Part shown: positions 9,411 to 17,958 of the stretch, in pieces
Layout: each line of letters begins with the position of its first letter
Numbering within the stretch: position 1 is the first letter of the stretch
Source of the DNA: CAZHRC01 sp964533865
GTDB taxonomy: Bacteria > Bacillota > Clostridia > Tissierellales > Peptoniphilaceae
Reading direction: 5' to 3'
DNA length: 64,000 bases
Assembly (NCBI GenBank): GCA_964533865.1
Contig: CAZHRC010000007.1
Span: forward strand, 1 to 64,000
Translations under genes and position numbers: made by a program
The notes under the pieces: generated by a model
What the model saw: only the letters and a program-made list of their open reading frames with translations
The model's database searches: none
What the model was told of the DNA's origin: nothing

Positions 9411-9445
9411 CCAAACTCCTCAAGTCCAGGGCTTGAGGAGTTTGG
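9411..9445 (+). other. Perfect hairpin after the second hydroxylase set
   Basis: A perfect 14-bp stem (9411-9424 with 9432-9445) encloses a seven-base loop. It is followed by TGACTCTAAAAT, not by a T run. It may act as a weak terminator or a 3'-end stabiliser that separates the hydroxylase genes from the amidohydrolases. Confidence 0.6.
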
Positions 9446-9490
9446 TGACTCTAAAATACAAAAAGACGAATTCAATAAGGAGAGCTGTTT

Positions 9491-10873
9491 ATGGTATACG
9501 ATACACTCATTACAAATGTTACGATTGTCAGTTCAACGGACGAGTTTGAAGGAGCGGTGGGGATCAAAGATGGCGTAATTACCGGATTGCACGCCAAAGG
9601 AACCGAAGGGGAATTGACAGCTAAAACTGTCATTGACGGTGGTGGCAAACACCTGCTACCAGGTGGCGTAGATGCTCACGTTCACATTCGCTATCCAGGA
9701 AGTGCTCATAGGGAAACCTTTGCCACAGGGACTCGTGCGGCGGCGGCCGGCGGAAATACCACCATCATCGAACACCCTATATCGACGCCACCACAATACT
9801 CCCCAGAGATTCTGAGAGATCGCATCGAAAAAGTGTCCGACCAAGCGGTGGTGGACTATGCGTTTTTAGGCGCAGCTGGTGGAGAGTTTCCTGAGGAGAT
9901 TCAACGCATTGGAAAAGCCGGTATTGTCGGGTATAAGACATTTCTACACGATGCGCCGGAAGGTCGCGCAAAGGAGTTTGTCGGATTGACTTCAAAAGAT
10001 AACGACGAACTGTTGACCGTACTGACCGAAATTCAAAAAACCGGGCTTTTAGCTGCAGCGCATATCGAAGACAACGACCTAGTTGCAGGGAAGATAAAGC
10101 GTTTACGCGCAGAGGGAAAAACCTATCCTCTCGCCCATTGTGAATCCAGGCCGCCAGTCGCTGAGGTCTTGGCGGTGAAGCGCCTGATCACGCTCGCCAA
10201 AGAGGTGGGGGCTCGCGTGTACTTAGTTCACGTCTCTTCTCCTGAAACGGTGGAAGTAGCTATCCAAGCTCGCGAAGAAGGGATGGAAATCTACATCGAA
10301 ACCTGCCCGCAATACCTCTACTTAGACGAGCGTTACGTCGAAAAATACGGTGCCTATGCTAAGTGTAACCCTGCTCTTCGCGATCGTGCTCGCGTAGAGA
10401 AAATGTGGGATTATATCCAAGATGGTACCATCGATGTCGTCGCCAGCGACCACGCACCTTATACTGTGGAAGAAAAAGAACAATCCCCAGAGGATATTTT
10501 CGTTGCGCCATCGGGTTTTCCAGGGTTGGAAACGCGTCTGCCACTCATGCTTAAAGGGGTAAAAGACGGTAAAATCTCCCTAAATCGCGCAGTCGAGCTC
10601 CTGTGTACTAACCCAGCCCAAATCTTTGGTTTGGCAGGCAAGGGAGACATAAAAATCGGTATGGATGCGGACTTTACCTTAGTTGACCTCAACTCGGAAT
10701 ACGCGTTGGATCACACAAAACTGCATACCATGGCCAAGGATATCTGCAAATTCATGGATGGTATATTGGTGGCAGGTCACATTGAAAAGACTGTGGTTCG
10801 TGGAGAAATCGTCTACGATGGGGAAGGCTTCCCTGTAGAAGGCGGTTATGGACAGTGGATAGAGCACAGCTAA
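9491..10873 (+). CDS. Cyclic amidohydrolase (dihydropyrimidinase/hydantoinase/allantoinase type)
   Basis: A 460-residue metal-dependent hydrolase of the amidohydrolase superfamily that opens cyclic amide rings. Metal ligands are visible: HVH in DAHVHIRYPG near residue 60, the Lys expected to be carboxylated in VGYKTF near residue 150, His in VHVSSPE, and Asp in SDHAPYT. The HVHIRYPG stretch is nearer to allantoinase and hydantoinase than to dihydroorotase. ATG 9491 follows AAGGAG. It sits 13 bases before an M20 amidohydrolase, matching the ring-opening then carbamoyl-cleaving logic of hydantoin and allantoin pathways. The exact substrate is unknown. Confidence 0.8.
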   Translation: MVYDTLITNVTIVSSTDEFEGAVGIKDGVITGLHAKGTEGELTAKTVIDGGGKHLLPGGVDAHVHIRYPGSAHRETFATGTRAAAAGGNTTIIEHPISTPPQYSPEILRDRIEKVSDQAVVDYAFLGAAGGEFPEEIQRIGKAGIVGYKTFLHDAPEGRAKEFVGLTSKDNDELLTVLTEIQKTGLLAAAHIEDNDLVAGKIKRLRAEGKTYPLAHCESRPPVAEVLAVKRLITLAKEVGARVYLVHVSSPETVEVAIQAREEGMEIYIETCPQYLYLDERYVEKYGAYAKCNPALRDRARVEKMWDYIQDGTIDVVASDHAPYTVEEKEQSPEDIFVAPSGFPGLETRLPLMLKGVKDGKISLNRAVELLCTNPAQIFGLAGKGDIKIGMDADFTLVDLNSEYALDHTKLHTMAKDICKFMDGILVAGHIEKTVVRGEIVYDGEGFPVEGGYGQWIEHS

Positions 10874-10886
10874 GGGAGCGAGACAG

Positions 10887-12074
10887 TTGAAGATAAACAA
10901 AGAACGTTTTTTGAAAAATCTCAATGCACAGGGTGAAATCGGGTGGGTAGATGGTCAAGGGCTTAATCGCCTGTTGTTCAGTCCAGAGCTCGTCGAAGCC
11001 AGAGATTTTTTAGTCGAAGTATTCAAACAATACGATATTCCCACTGAAGTGGATCCCTTGGGCAATCTTTTTGCTACCGTCGAAGGGGAAAATCCGGATG
11101 CCATTATTTTAAGCGGATCTCACCTCGATTCTGTAAAAAATGGCGGTATCCTCGACGGTGCTTACGGCGTGATGGCAGCCCAAGAAGTCGCCCTCACCTT
11201 GAAAGAAAACAACGTCCCTTTGCGCAACACCTACCAAGTGGTGGCGTTTAATGCGGAAGAGGGTAGCCCACTTGGCGGTAGCTTTGGAAGCAGAGCGTTT
11301 AGTGGTTTAGTCGAGCAGATGCCTTCAAAAGAGGCGTTAGCAGTTTACGGATTGACCGAAGAGGACGTGGAAGCAGCCAATGTGGCGGACGAACGCTACA
11401 AGGGGTTTGTGGAGCTTCACATCGAACAAGGGCCTGTCCTTGATAAAAACGGGATACCAGTGGCCATTCCCCAAGCGATTGTGGGCATCACCCGATATCG
11501 ATGCGTCGTTCACGGAGAAGGCAACCATTCCGGCACCACGCCGATGGTCGATCGAAAGGACGCTCTCTACGAGACGATGAAAGTGCTGTTGCCTTGGTTG
11601 GAAGAGATGCACAACGAGCCGGTCATGGTATGCAACGTTGGAGAGTTTAGCATATTCCCAGGCCATGTGGCCGTCGTTCCTGAGCGGGTGGATTTTGTCG
11701 TCGAGATTCGCGCGTTGACCGACGAAGACGTGGATCGGGCGGTGGATAACTTGAAACGCGCTCTTGACAGCGTGGAGAATTGCAGAGCGGAGTACCGATT
11801 GGAAGTCAGTAAACCGCCAGTGGAATTGGATCCTGTGATTCGCAAAACCGTTGCTCAAGTGACGGCTGCCAACGGGTTTACCGCTCCAGAGATGCCAAGC
11901 GGCGCCTCTCATGATGCCAGTGCTCTATCCCATAAAGTGCCAGCGGGTATGATATTTGTCCCAAACATCAAAGGGATCAGTCACCACAAAGACGAAGAAA
12001 CTCGGGAGTCGGATTTGCTCAACGGGGTTCAGTTGTTGCTTGAGGTGATCTTAGAATTGGATAAATCACTTTAA
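10887..12074 (+). CDS. M20-family Zn amidohydrolase (allantoate/N-carbamoyl-amino-acid hydrolase type)
   Basis: A 395-residue binuclear-zinc hydrolase. Zn-ligand regions are GSHLDSV near residue 75, LDGAYG just after, FNAEEGSPLGG with the catalytic Glu pair near 125, ELHIEQGPVL near 175, and GASHDAS near 345. The family cleaves ureido or carbamoyl groups to CO2 and ammonia. The start is TTG 10887 after GGGAGCG; no ATG lies near. As the last gene before a strong terminator, it probably acts on the ring-opened product of the cyclic amidohydrolase. Confidence 0.85.
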   Translation: MKINKERFLKNLNAQGEIGWVDGQGLNRLLFSPELVEARDFLVEVFKQYDIPTEVDPLGNLFATVEGENPDAIILSGSHLDSVKNGGILDGAYGVMAAQEVALTLKENNVPLRNTYQVVAFNAEEGSPLGGSFGSRAFSGLVEQMPSKEALAVYGLTEEDVEAANVADERYKGFVELHIEQGPVLDKNGIPVAIPQAIVGITRYRCVVHGEGNHSGTTPMVDRKDALYETMKVLLPWLEEMHNEPVMVCNVGEFSIFPGHVAVVPERVDFVVEIRALTDEDVDRAVDNLKRALDSVENCRAEYRLEVSKPPVELDPVIRKTVAQVTAANGFTAPEMPSGASHDASALSHKVPAGMIFVPNIKGISHHKDEETRESDLLNGVQLLLEVILELDKSL

Positions 12075-12080
12075 AGAAAG

Positions 12081-12103
12081 CCGGGGTTTCCCCGGTTTTT
12101 TTT
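12081..12103 (+). terminator. Intrinsic terminator of the heterocycle island
   Basis: CCGGGG (12081-12086) pairs with CCCCGG (12090-12095) round a TTT loop, then eight T. It closes the run of genes that begins at 504. Confidence 0.9.
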
Positions 12104-12253
12104 GAGCAGATCAGCTTATATCGCAGATAAGTTCAAGGTTTATCTCCGGATCGAATCACACATGGGAAATCGTCAGCATTGAAAATGATAAGGCTTTAGA
12201 CAACAAAAAGATGAACAATTCGCCAATAAATCTAAAATTGAAATCAATATTCT

Positions 12254-12272
12254 TATAATGGAAAAACGTTTT
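12254..12272 (+). promoter_or_regulatory. Putative promoter and LacI-type operator of the sugar operon
   Basis: TATAAT at 12254-12259 is a consensus -10 box, though the -35 is poor. The palindrome AAAACGTTTT at 12263-12272 falls over the expected start point. A central CG in a short A/T palindrome is typical of operators of LacI/CcpA-like regulators, so sugar or catabolite control is inferred. The rest of 12104-12316 shows no gene. Confidence 0.4.
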
Positions 12273-12316
12273 ACATGATATGATGGACACATCATAAAAC
12301 AAACGGAGGGATATGA

Positions 12317-13732
12317 ATGAAACACTCGAAGAAGATTGTAAGTCTATTGTTGGCATTGGCAATGGTTTTCACACTAGCTGCATGTGGAACCAGTAAACCA
12401 AAGGATCCCGCACCGGCAGCAACTCCGTCGGAGCCTGCTGCAACAAAAACTGAAGGCGCCGGCGAGACCCCAGCTGCTGAAGGCGAATTTGCAGGCAAAA
12501 CCCTCGTATTTGCAGGACTTGAAGGGGGATATGGCATTGAAGGCTGGAAAAAAGTTATCGCAGATTTCGAAGCGATGACAGGGGCAAAAGTCGAAGCGAC
12601 ATTTGCGCCAAACGTAGCTGAAGTGGTTCGCCCACAAATCCAAGCTGGCGAAGGACCAGACGTTCTTTATTACAGCGTCGGCGGCGTTGGCGGATTGACC
12701 GAAACCCTCATCAAAGAAAAAATGTTGATGGATATCACCGATGTACTTTCCAAAAAAGTGCCAGGTGAAGAAAAAACCGTTAGCGAAAAGCTGATCCCAG
12801 GCTTTACCGATACTTACATCACCAACCCCTACGGCGACGGCAAGACCTACCTCGCGCCACTGTTCTATGGACCAACAGGGTTGTGGTACAACGCTGGTTT
12901 ATTTAAAGATGGCGGTGGAAAATACGACCTTCCAAAAGATATGGACGCTTTCATTGCTCTTGGCGAAACCGCAAAAGCAGATGGCATCGGCCTATTTACC
13001 TATCCTACTAGCGGATACTTTGACGGATTCATCGCATCTTTGATCAATGTGACAGGCGGACCAGACCTTTACAACAAACTGATGAATTACGACGAAGCAG
13101 CTTGGGCAAACGAAGCGACGCCAGTGTTTGAAACCATTGGAAAAATTGCGCCTTATTTAGAGTCAAATACCGTTTCACAAGCAAATGCTACTGGATTTAC
13201 TAAAAACCAACAAGCGGTTATCGACAGCAAGGCCCTCTTTATGCCTAACGGCAACTGGGTTGTCGGGGAAATGAAAGAAGGTACACCAGCAGATTTCAAA
13301 TGGGGATTCACCGCGATTCCTCCGCTGAAAGCAGGCGGCGATGCTTATGCCTATACGTTCTTTGAACAAGTCGAGATTCTAAAAGACGCAAAAGAGCCAG
13401 AATTAGCAAAAGAATTCGTTGCATACCTGTACTCTGATGCAGCGGTTAAAACCTTCTTTGAAAACGGTGGAACGGTACAACCGGTCATCGACGCAGAGAA
13501 GAACATCACCGATGAAACCACTAAGATGATCTACTCCATCTACGCAGACGGTGCTAAAGCGGCTATGGGCGGCTTTGCAGCAGCTCCTGCTGTTGAAGGC
13601 GTCAGTATGAGCGATGCTCTCTACACCGCCATCGACTCAGTGATGAACGGTGAAATGACCGTTGCCGATTGGCAAGCAGGCGTGGTCAATGCAGCAAAAG
13701 AACTCTCCGCAGCAATTAAAGCAGGACAATAA
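12317..13732 (+). CDS. Sugar ABC transporter substrate-binding lipoprotein
   Basis: A 471-residue extracellular solute-binding protein (family 1, UgpB type). The N-terminus is a lipoprotein signal with lipobox LAAC, Cys at residue 23, followed by a Pro/Ala/Glu-rich linker to about residue 55. The mature part starts LVFAGLEGG and has the two-lobed binding-protein length. GGAGGG precedes ATG 12317. The next genes are two sugar permeases and a GH112 phosphorylase, so the ligand is probably a beta-1,3-galactosyl-HexNAc disaccharide or related glycan. A partial terminator after the gene would favour its higher expression over the permeases. Confidence 0.88.
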   Translation: MKHSKKIVSLLLALAMVFTLAACGTSKPKDPAPAATPSEPAATKTEGAGETPAAEGEFAGKTLVFAGLEGGYGIEGWKKVIADFEAMTGAKVEATFAPNVAEVVRPQIQAGEGPDVLYYSVGGVGGLTETLIKEKMLMDITDVLSKKVPGEEKTVSEKLIPGFTDTYITNPYGDGKTYLAPLFYGPTGLWYNAGLFKDGGGKYDLPKDMDAFIALGETAKADGIGLFTYPTSGYFDGFIASLINVTGGPDLYNKLMNYDEAAWANEATPVFETIGKIAPYLESNTVSQANATGFTKNQQAVIDSKALFMPNGNWVVGEMKEGTPADFKWGFTAIPPLKAGGDAYAYTFFEQVEILKDAKEPELAKEFVAYLYSDAAVKTFFENGGTVQPVIDAEKNITDETTKMIYSIYADGAKAAMGGFAAAPAVEGVSMSDALYTAIDSVMNGEMTVADWQAGVVNAAKELSAAIKAGQ

Positions 13733-13752
13733 CCATTACAATAGTAAGATGT

Positions 13753-13783
13753 GGGCGGTGGAGGTGATCGTACTTCACCGCCC
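13753..13783 (+). terminator. Weak attenuator between binding protein and permeases
   Basis: GGGCGGTG (13753-13760) pairs with CACCGCCC (13776-13783) and is followed by TTCTTCT, a weak T tract. Such elements commonly lower permease mRNA relative to the binding protein. Confidence 0.6.
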
Positions 13784-13818
13784 TTCTTCTATGGTTCGAC
13801 TCTACTCGAGGAGGCGTT

Positions 13819-14712
13819 ATGAAACAAAGCAAACACAAAAAACAGTTCATCTTTTTCTGCCTAACTCCAGCTCTGTTGCTATTCACCTTATTCATGGTAT
13901 TTCCGACAATAAAGGTGTTCATGGACAGCATGTACAAGACGGGCGGTCTTTCGGGCAATAAAGAATTTGTCGCTTTTGATAACTTTATTCGCCTGTTTAA
14001 AGACCCCAAATTTATAAGAGCATTTCAAAATACCGTATTTCTCATCGTTATTGTGACCATAATCACCATGGCCTTGGCGATTTTCTTTGCGGCGGTGCTC
14101 TCAAAAGAGAAGATCAAGGGACAAAACTTTTTTCGAATCGTCTTCTACATCCCCAATATTTTGTCCATCGCGGTTATCGCGTCGGTGTTTTCGGCGATCT
14201 ACGGCATGGATGACGGTTTGCTCAACGGCTTTTTTAGGCTTTTTCAGCCCGATACTTGGACAAACATCGCTTTTCTAGGGGATAAGAACATCGTGGTTTA
14301 CTCGGTGGCGTTTTCTATGGTATGGCAAGCGATCGGTTACTACATGGTCATGTACATGTCCACCATGTCACAAATCCCAGCTCACCTCTACGAGGCTTCT
14401 AATCTCGACGGCGCTAGTAAAATCCGTCAGTTTTTCGATATTACCTTGCCTCTATCTTGGGACACGGTGCGCACCACGCTCACTTTTTACATTATATCGA
14501 ACATCAATATCGCCTTTCAGATCGTAAAAGTTCTCACAGGATCAGGACCAAATGGCTCGAGCGCGACGTTGCTCAACTACATGTACGATCAGGCCTATGG
14601 CAACTCCGCCTTTGGTTATGGCCTTGCCATCGGTGTTGTGGTCTTTTTGTTCTCCTTCGGCTTAGCGGCGATTGTCAACACCATCACCAAACGTGATGTG
14701 GTTCAGTACTAA
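13819..14712 (+). CDS. Sugar ABC transporter permease 1
   Basis: A 297-residue inner-membrane permease of the MalF/UgpA type with six predicted membrane segments. The EAA loop that docks the ATPase is seen as YEASNLDGASKIRQF near residue 195. GGAGG precedes ATG 13819. It would pair with the following MalG/UgpE-type permease and use the ATPase at 18929. Confidence 0.9.
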   Translation: MKQSKHKKQFIFFCLTPALLLFTLFMVFPTIKVFMDSMYKTGGLSGNKEFVAFDNFIRLFKDPKFIRAFQNTVFLIVIVTIITMALAIFFAAVLSKEKIKGQNFFRIVFYIPNILSIAVIASVFSAIYGMDDGLLNGFFRLFQPDTWTNIAFLGDKNIVVYSVAFSMVWQAIGYYMVMYMSTMSQIPAHLYEASNLDGASKIRQFFDITLPLSWDTVRTTLTFYIISNINIAFQIVKVLTGSGPNGSSATLLNYMYDQAYGNSAFGYGLAIGVVVFLFSFGLAAIVNTITKRDVVQY

Positions 14713-14722
14713 GGAGGGACTC

Positions 14723-15580
14723 ATGAAAAAGAAATCGAACAACCTCTTTAAAATCTTTGTTTACGTCGCACTCGCCGGCCTTGCGATCAGTATTCTCATA
14801 CCAGTGGCTTGGGTCTTTATGGCTTCGATCAAAGAAAACCCCGAGTTTTATGGAAACGCTTGGTCGTTACCCAAAGGATTCTATTGGCAAAACTTCATTG
14901 AAGCTTGGACCAAGGCGAAAATGGGGGAGTACTTTCTAAACTCGATTATTGTGACGGGGCTAGCCATCGTCATACTGTTGGTCGTTTCCATTCCATGTGC
15001 TTATGTCTTGTCGCGGATGGAGTTTAAAGGCTCAAAATTCATCAACAACTACCTGCATGCAGGGCTGTTTATCAACCTTTCCTACATTGTCATCCCCATT
15101 TACCTCATGCTCAAAGGGTGGGGCGATGTGATTGGGAAGATGATCTTTTTAAACAATATCTTCGTATTGGCGCTGATCTACGCTTCAACGGCGATTCCCT
15201 TTACGGTGTACTTGCTTTCCAACTACTTTCGATCGATCTCCAAAACGTACGAAGAAGCGGCCTATATCGATGGTGCAGGGTATACCCGTACCATGCTCGA
15301 CATTATGGTGCCCATGGCCAAGCCGAGTATCGTCACCGTAATTTTGTTTAACTTTCTCTCTTTTTGGAATGAGTTTATACTGGCACAAACCTTGCTGGTA
15401 TCCTCGTCAAAGACCCTTCCCGTAGGTTTGGTGTATTTGCAACAAGCCCAACGCGGCGCGGCAAATTACGGACCGATGTACGCCTCCCTCGTCATCGTCA
15501 TGTTGCCGACGTTGATCCTCTACATTCTCGTACAACGTCAGTTGACTGAAGGGATGATGGTTGGTGGAGATAAGGGATAA
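14723..15580 (+). CDS. Sugar ABC transporter permease 2
   Basis: A 285-residue MalG/UgpE-type permease with six membrane segments; the EAA loop reads YEEAAYIDGAGYTRT near residue 180. ATG 14723 follows AAGGAGG; the frame is open upstream into the first permease but has no ribosome site there. It forms the membrane channel with the preceding protein. Confidence 0.9.
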   Translation: MKKKSNNLFKIFVYVALAGLAISILIPVAWVFMASIKENPEFYGNAWSLPKGFYWQNFIEAWTKAKMGEYFLNSIIVTGLAIVILLVVSIPCAYVLSRMEFKGSKFINNYLHAGLFINLSYIVIPIYLMLKGWGDVIGKMIFLNNIFVLALIYASTAIPFTVYLLSNYFRSISKTYEEAAYIDGAGYTRTMLDIMVPMAKPSIVTVILFNFLSFWNEFILAQTLLVSSSKTLPVGLVYLQQAQRGAANYGPMYASLVIVMLPTLILYILVQRQLTEGMMVGGDKG

Positions 15581-15606
15581 TTTAAAAATGATGGAGGATG
15601 AACAGA

Positions 15607-17766
15607 ATGAGAAAATCTACTGGACGACTCACTCTACCGAGTGAAGAGAACTTTACAGATGAGACCAAATACCTACTCAAACGGCTAGGTGCCGATGCTC
15701 TTAGAGACTCGGACGGGACCAAACTTCCCGACGGGATAAAAGACCTACCTGCAGATATTGTCACAACTTATTTTGTCGCCCGAGAACACAACGCCTTCGC
15801 CAAAGCGAACCTCGACGAACGCCAACAGTTTTATTTGATGAGCGAGTATGCGACGGCGGTAGAAGAGACGTTGGTCATCCCTTTTACAAAGGGGTATTTT
15901 GATCAACAAATTGAACCGGATTTTGACCACGATCCTAAAAAGTGGTGGGAGGTCATCGATCGCACCACAGGAGAAGTCGTCGATCCGCAAGATTGGACTT
16001 ACGATAAAACCACGGCGACAGTGTTAGTGACTAAGGCCGTCGCTTTTCATCAATATACGGTGAGTTTCCTCGCTTATGCCAACTGGGATCCCACCTCGAT
16101 GTACAACCACCTCACAAATGATTGGGGCGATCGGGAACATCAGATCCCATTTAACGCTATGGGAAAAGCTTCTGGCGTCTTTATGGAGGAAGAGCTTGAA
16201 CGTTGGTTGAAGGACAACCCGAAAACGGATATTGTTCGCTTCACCACCTTCTTCTACCATTTCACTTTAGTATTTGACGACACGGGAAAAGAAAAGTTCG
16301 TCGAATGGTTTGGCTATTCGGGGAGCGTCTCCACAGAAGGGCTACTGGCCTTTGAAAAAGAAAATGGTTATGCTCTTAGACCAGAAGATATTGTCGACGA
16401 AGGGTATTACAATTCGATATTCCGAGTGCCCTCAAAGGCATTTCTCGACTACATCGACTTTATGCAACGCTATGTATCTCAAAAAGCCAAACGGCTGGTG
16501 GACATTGTCCATCGTCACGGTAAAAAAGCGATTATGTTTTTAGGCGACAATTGGATTGGCACCGAACCCTATGGCAAGTACTTTAAAGATATCGGCTTAG
16601 ATGGGGTTGTAGGATCCGTCGGCGATGGCATAACCTTGCGATTGATATCCGATATTCCCGTTGACGGCTTTACAGAAGGTCGGTTCTTGCCTTATTTCTT
16701 CCCCGACACCTTCTACCCGGGTAACGACCCTACCATCGAAGGCAGAGCGAATTGGATCACGGCGAGGCGTGCGATTCTTCGCAGCCCAGTCGATCGCATT
16801 GGCTATGGCGGTTACATGAGCTTGGCCTATCAATTTCCGAAGTTTATCGACCACTTGGAACAGGTGGCAGAGGATTTTAGAAAGATCTACGACAAAGTTT
16901 CAGCTGGTGCGCCTTACGCTTCGGCTAAGGTCGCCGTCCTCAACTGTTGGGGAGAGATCCGCAGCTGGCAGCCCTATATCGTCGCACACGGCAAGTGGTA
17001 TAAGCTCAGCTATAGCTATATGGGCATGATGGAGGCGCTGTCCGGTATGGATGTGGAAGTGACCTTTATCAACTTTGAGGATGTGAAAGCCGGAATCGAT
17101 CCGTCCATAGACGTGATCATCAACGCAGGAGATGCTTACACTGCATTTAGTGGTGGAGAGGCCTTTAACGATCCTCAAGTCGTCTCGGAACTCCGTCGTT
17201 TTGTGTATTCAGGGGGCGGTTTGATCGGCGTCGGCGAGCCTTCAGCATATCAGAGCAACGGGCGTTATTTCCAACTCGCCGATGTTTTTGGCGTCGATGT
17301 CGAAGTCGGGTTTTCCCAAAGCACCAATCGTTACTATCATACGCCGGTAGAGGCACACTTTATCACTGAAGACAGCGGCGGCACCTACAATTTGGGCGAA
17401 AACGTCCCCAACGTCTACGCCTTAAGTGAAAACACGGAAATATTAGAGTATTCCAATGGAGAGATCCACATGGCAGCTCATGCGTACGGTGCGGGAAGAA
17501 GCTTTTACGTCACAGGGCTTCCCTTTAGCCTTGAAAACACGAGACTGTTAAAGCGCGCCATTCACTACGTGTCCCACGCTGAAGAAGTGCTAAAAATCTA
17601 CTACGCAGAAGATCTCAACGTCGAAGTGGCAGCCTATCCTGCAATAGGAGAGTATGCCATCGTCAATAACAGCGATGAGGCGATTGAGACCATCGTTTAC
17701 GACGGGGTGGGTGCAAGTGAGACGATTGCTTTAAAGCCTGCTGAAATTCGTTGGATAAAGGAGTAG
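15607..17766 (+). CDS. GH112 1,3-beta-galactosyl-N-acetylhexosamine phosphorylase
   Basis: A 719-residue cytosolic enzyme matching glycoside hydrolase family 112 in length and layout: an N-terminal TIM barrel with SMYNHLTNDWGDREH and the GDNWIGTEP stretch that in the family carries the catalytic acid, then a glutamine-amidotransferase-like fold and a C-terminal beta domain. Members phosphorolyse lacto-N-biose or galacto-N-biose to galactose-1-phosphate and free HexNAc; some clostridial members prefer galactosyl-1,4-L-rhamnose. The HexNAc-type kinase downstream favours the former. The start is ATG 15607, nine bases after GGAGG; an ATG at 15598 lies too close to that site. The transporter genes upstream presumably import the disaccharide. 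Confidence 0.85.
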   Translation: MRKSTGRLTLPSEENFTDETKYLLKRLGADALRDSDGTKLPDGIKDLPADIVTTYFVAREHNAFAKANLDERQQFYLMSEYATAVEETLVIPFTKGYFDQQIEPDFDHDPKKWWEVIDRTTGEVVDPQDWTYDKTTATVLVTKAVAFHQYTVSFLAYANWDPTSMYNHLTNDWGDREHQIPFNAMGKASGVFMEEELERWLKDNPKTDIVRFTTFFYHFTLVFDDTGKEKFVEWFGYSGSVSTEGLLAFEKENGYALRPEDIVDEGYYNSIFRVPSKAFLDYIDFMQRYVSQKAKRLVDIVHRHGKKAIMFLGDNWIGTEPYGKYFKDIGLDGVVGSVGDGITLRLISDIPVDGFTEGRFLPYFFPDTFYPGNDPTIEGRANWITARRAILRSPVDRIGYGGYMSLAYQFPKFIDHLEQVAEDFRKIYDKVSAGAPYASAKVAVLNCWGEIRSWQPYIVAHGKWYKLSYSYMGMMEALSGMDVEVTFINFEDVKAGIDPSIDVIINAGDAYTAFSGGEAFNDPQVVSELRRFVYSGGGLIGVGEPSAYQSNGRYFQLADVFGVDVEVGFSQSTNRYYHTPVEAHFITEDSGGTYNLGENVPNVYALSENTEILEYSNGEIHMAAHAYGAGRSFYVTGLPFSLENTRLLKRAIHYVSHAEEVLKIYYAEDLNVEVAAYPAIGEYAIVNNSDEAIETIVYDGVGASETIALKPAEIRWIKE

Positions 17767-17769
17767 CTC

Positions 17770-17949
17770 ATGGATAGTTATCGAGTCAATAAACTAAAAA
17801 ACATCGCAATGATCGTTGCTTTTGCCTTTGGGATCGCCCTTCAATTTATAGGCCAGCGGATGATCGGTTACCCCGGGTTGGCGTTGCAAATGGTCTCTCT
17901 GGCAATCATGCTCGTGGTGCTAGACGCATACAACAGGCGCTACCGTTAG
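17770..17949 (+). CDS. Small two-helix membrane protein in the GH112 operon
   Basis: A 59-residue frame begins at ATG 17770, three bases after the phosphorylase stop, and ends at TAG 17947-17949. It has a polar, basic N-terminus (SYRVNKLKN), two hydrophobic segments (about residues 12-27 and 35-52) and a basic tail (YNRRYR). AAAGGAG overlaps the end of the upstream gene. Small membrane proteins of unassigned function (possibly the DUF6903 type, from memory) accompany such operons. A role in assembling or tuning the transporter is only inference. Confidence 0.7.
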   Translation: MDSYRVNKLKNIAMIVAFAFGIALQFIGQRMIGYPGLALQMVSLAIMLVVLDAYNRRYR

Positions 17950-17958
17950 GAGGAAAAT

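Noticed and set aside
11337..11912. 191-codon open frame antisense to the M20 hydrolase gene.
   Set aside because: The sense strand encodes conserved zinc-ligand motifs in this stretch; the antisense product has no recognisable features and arises from codon bias.
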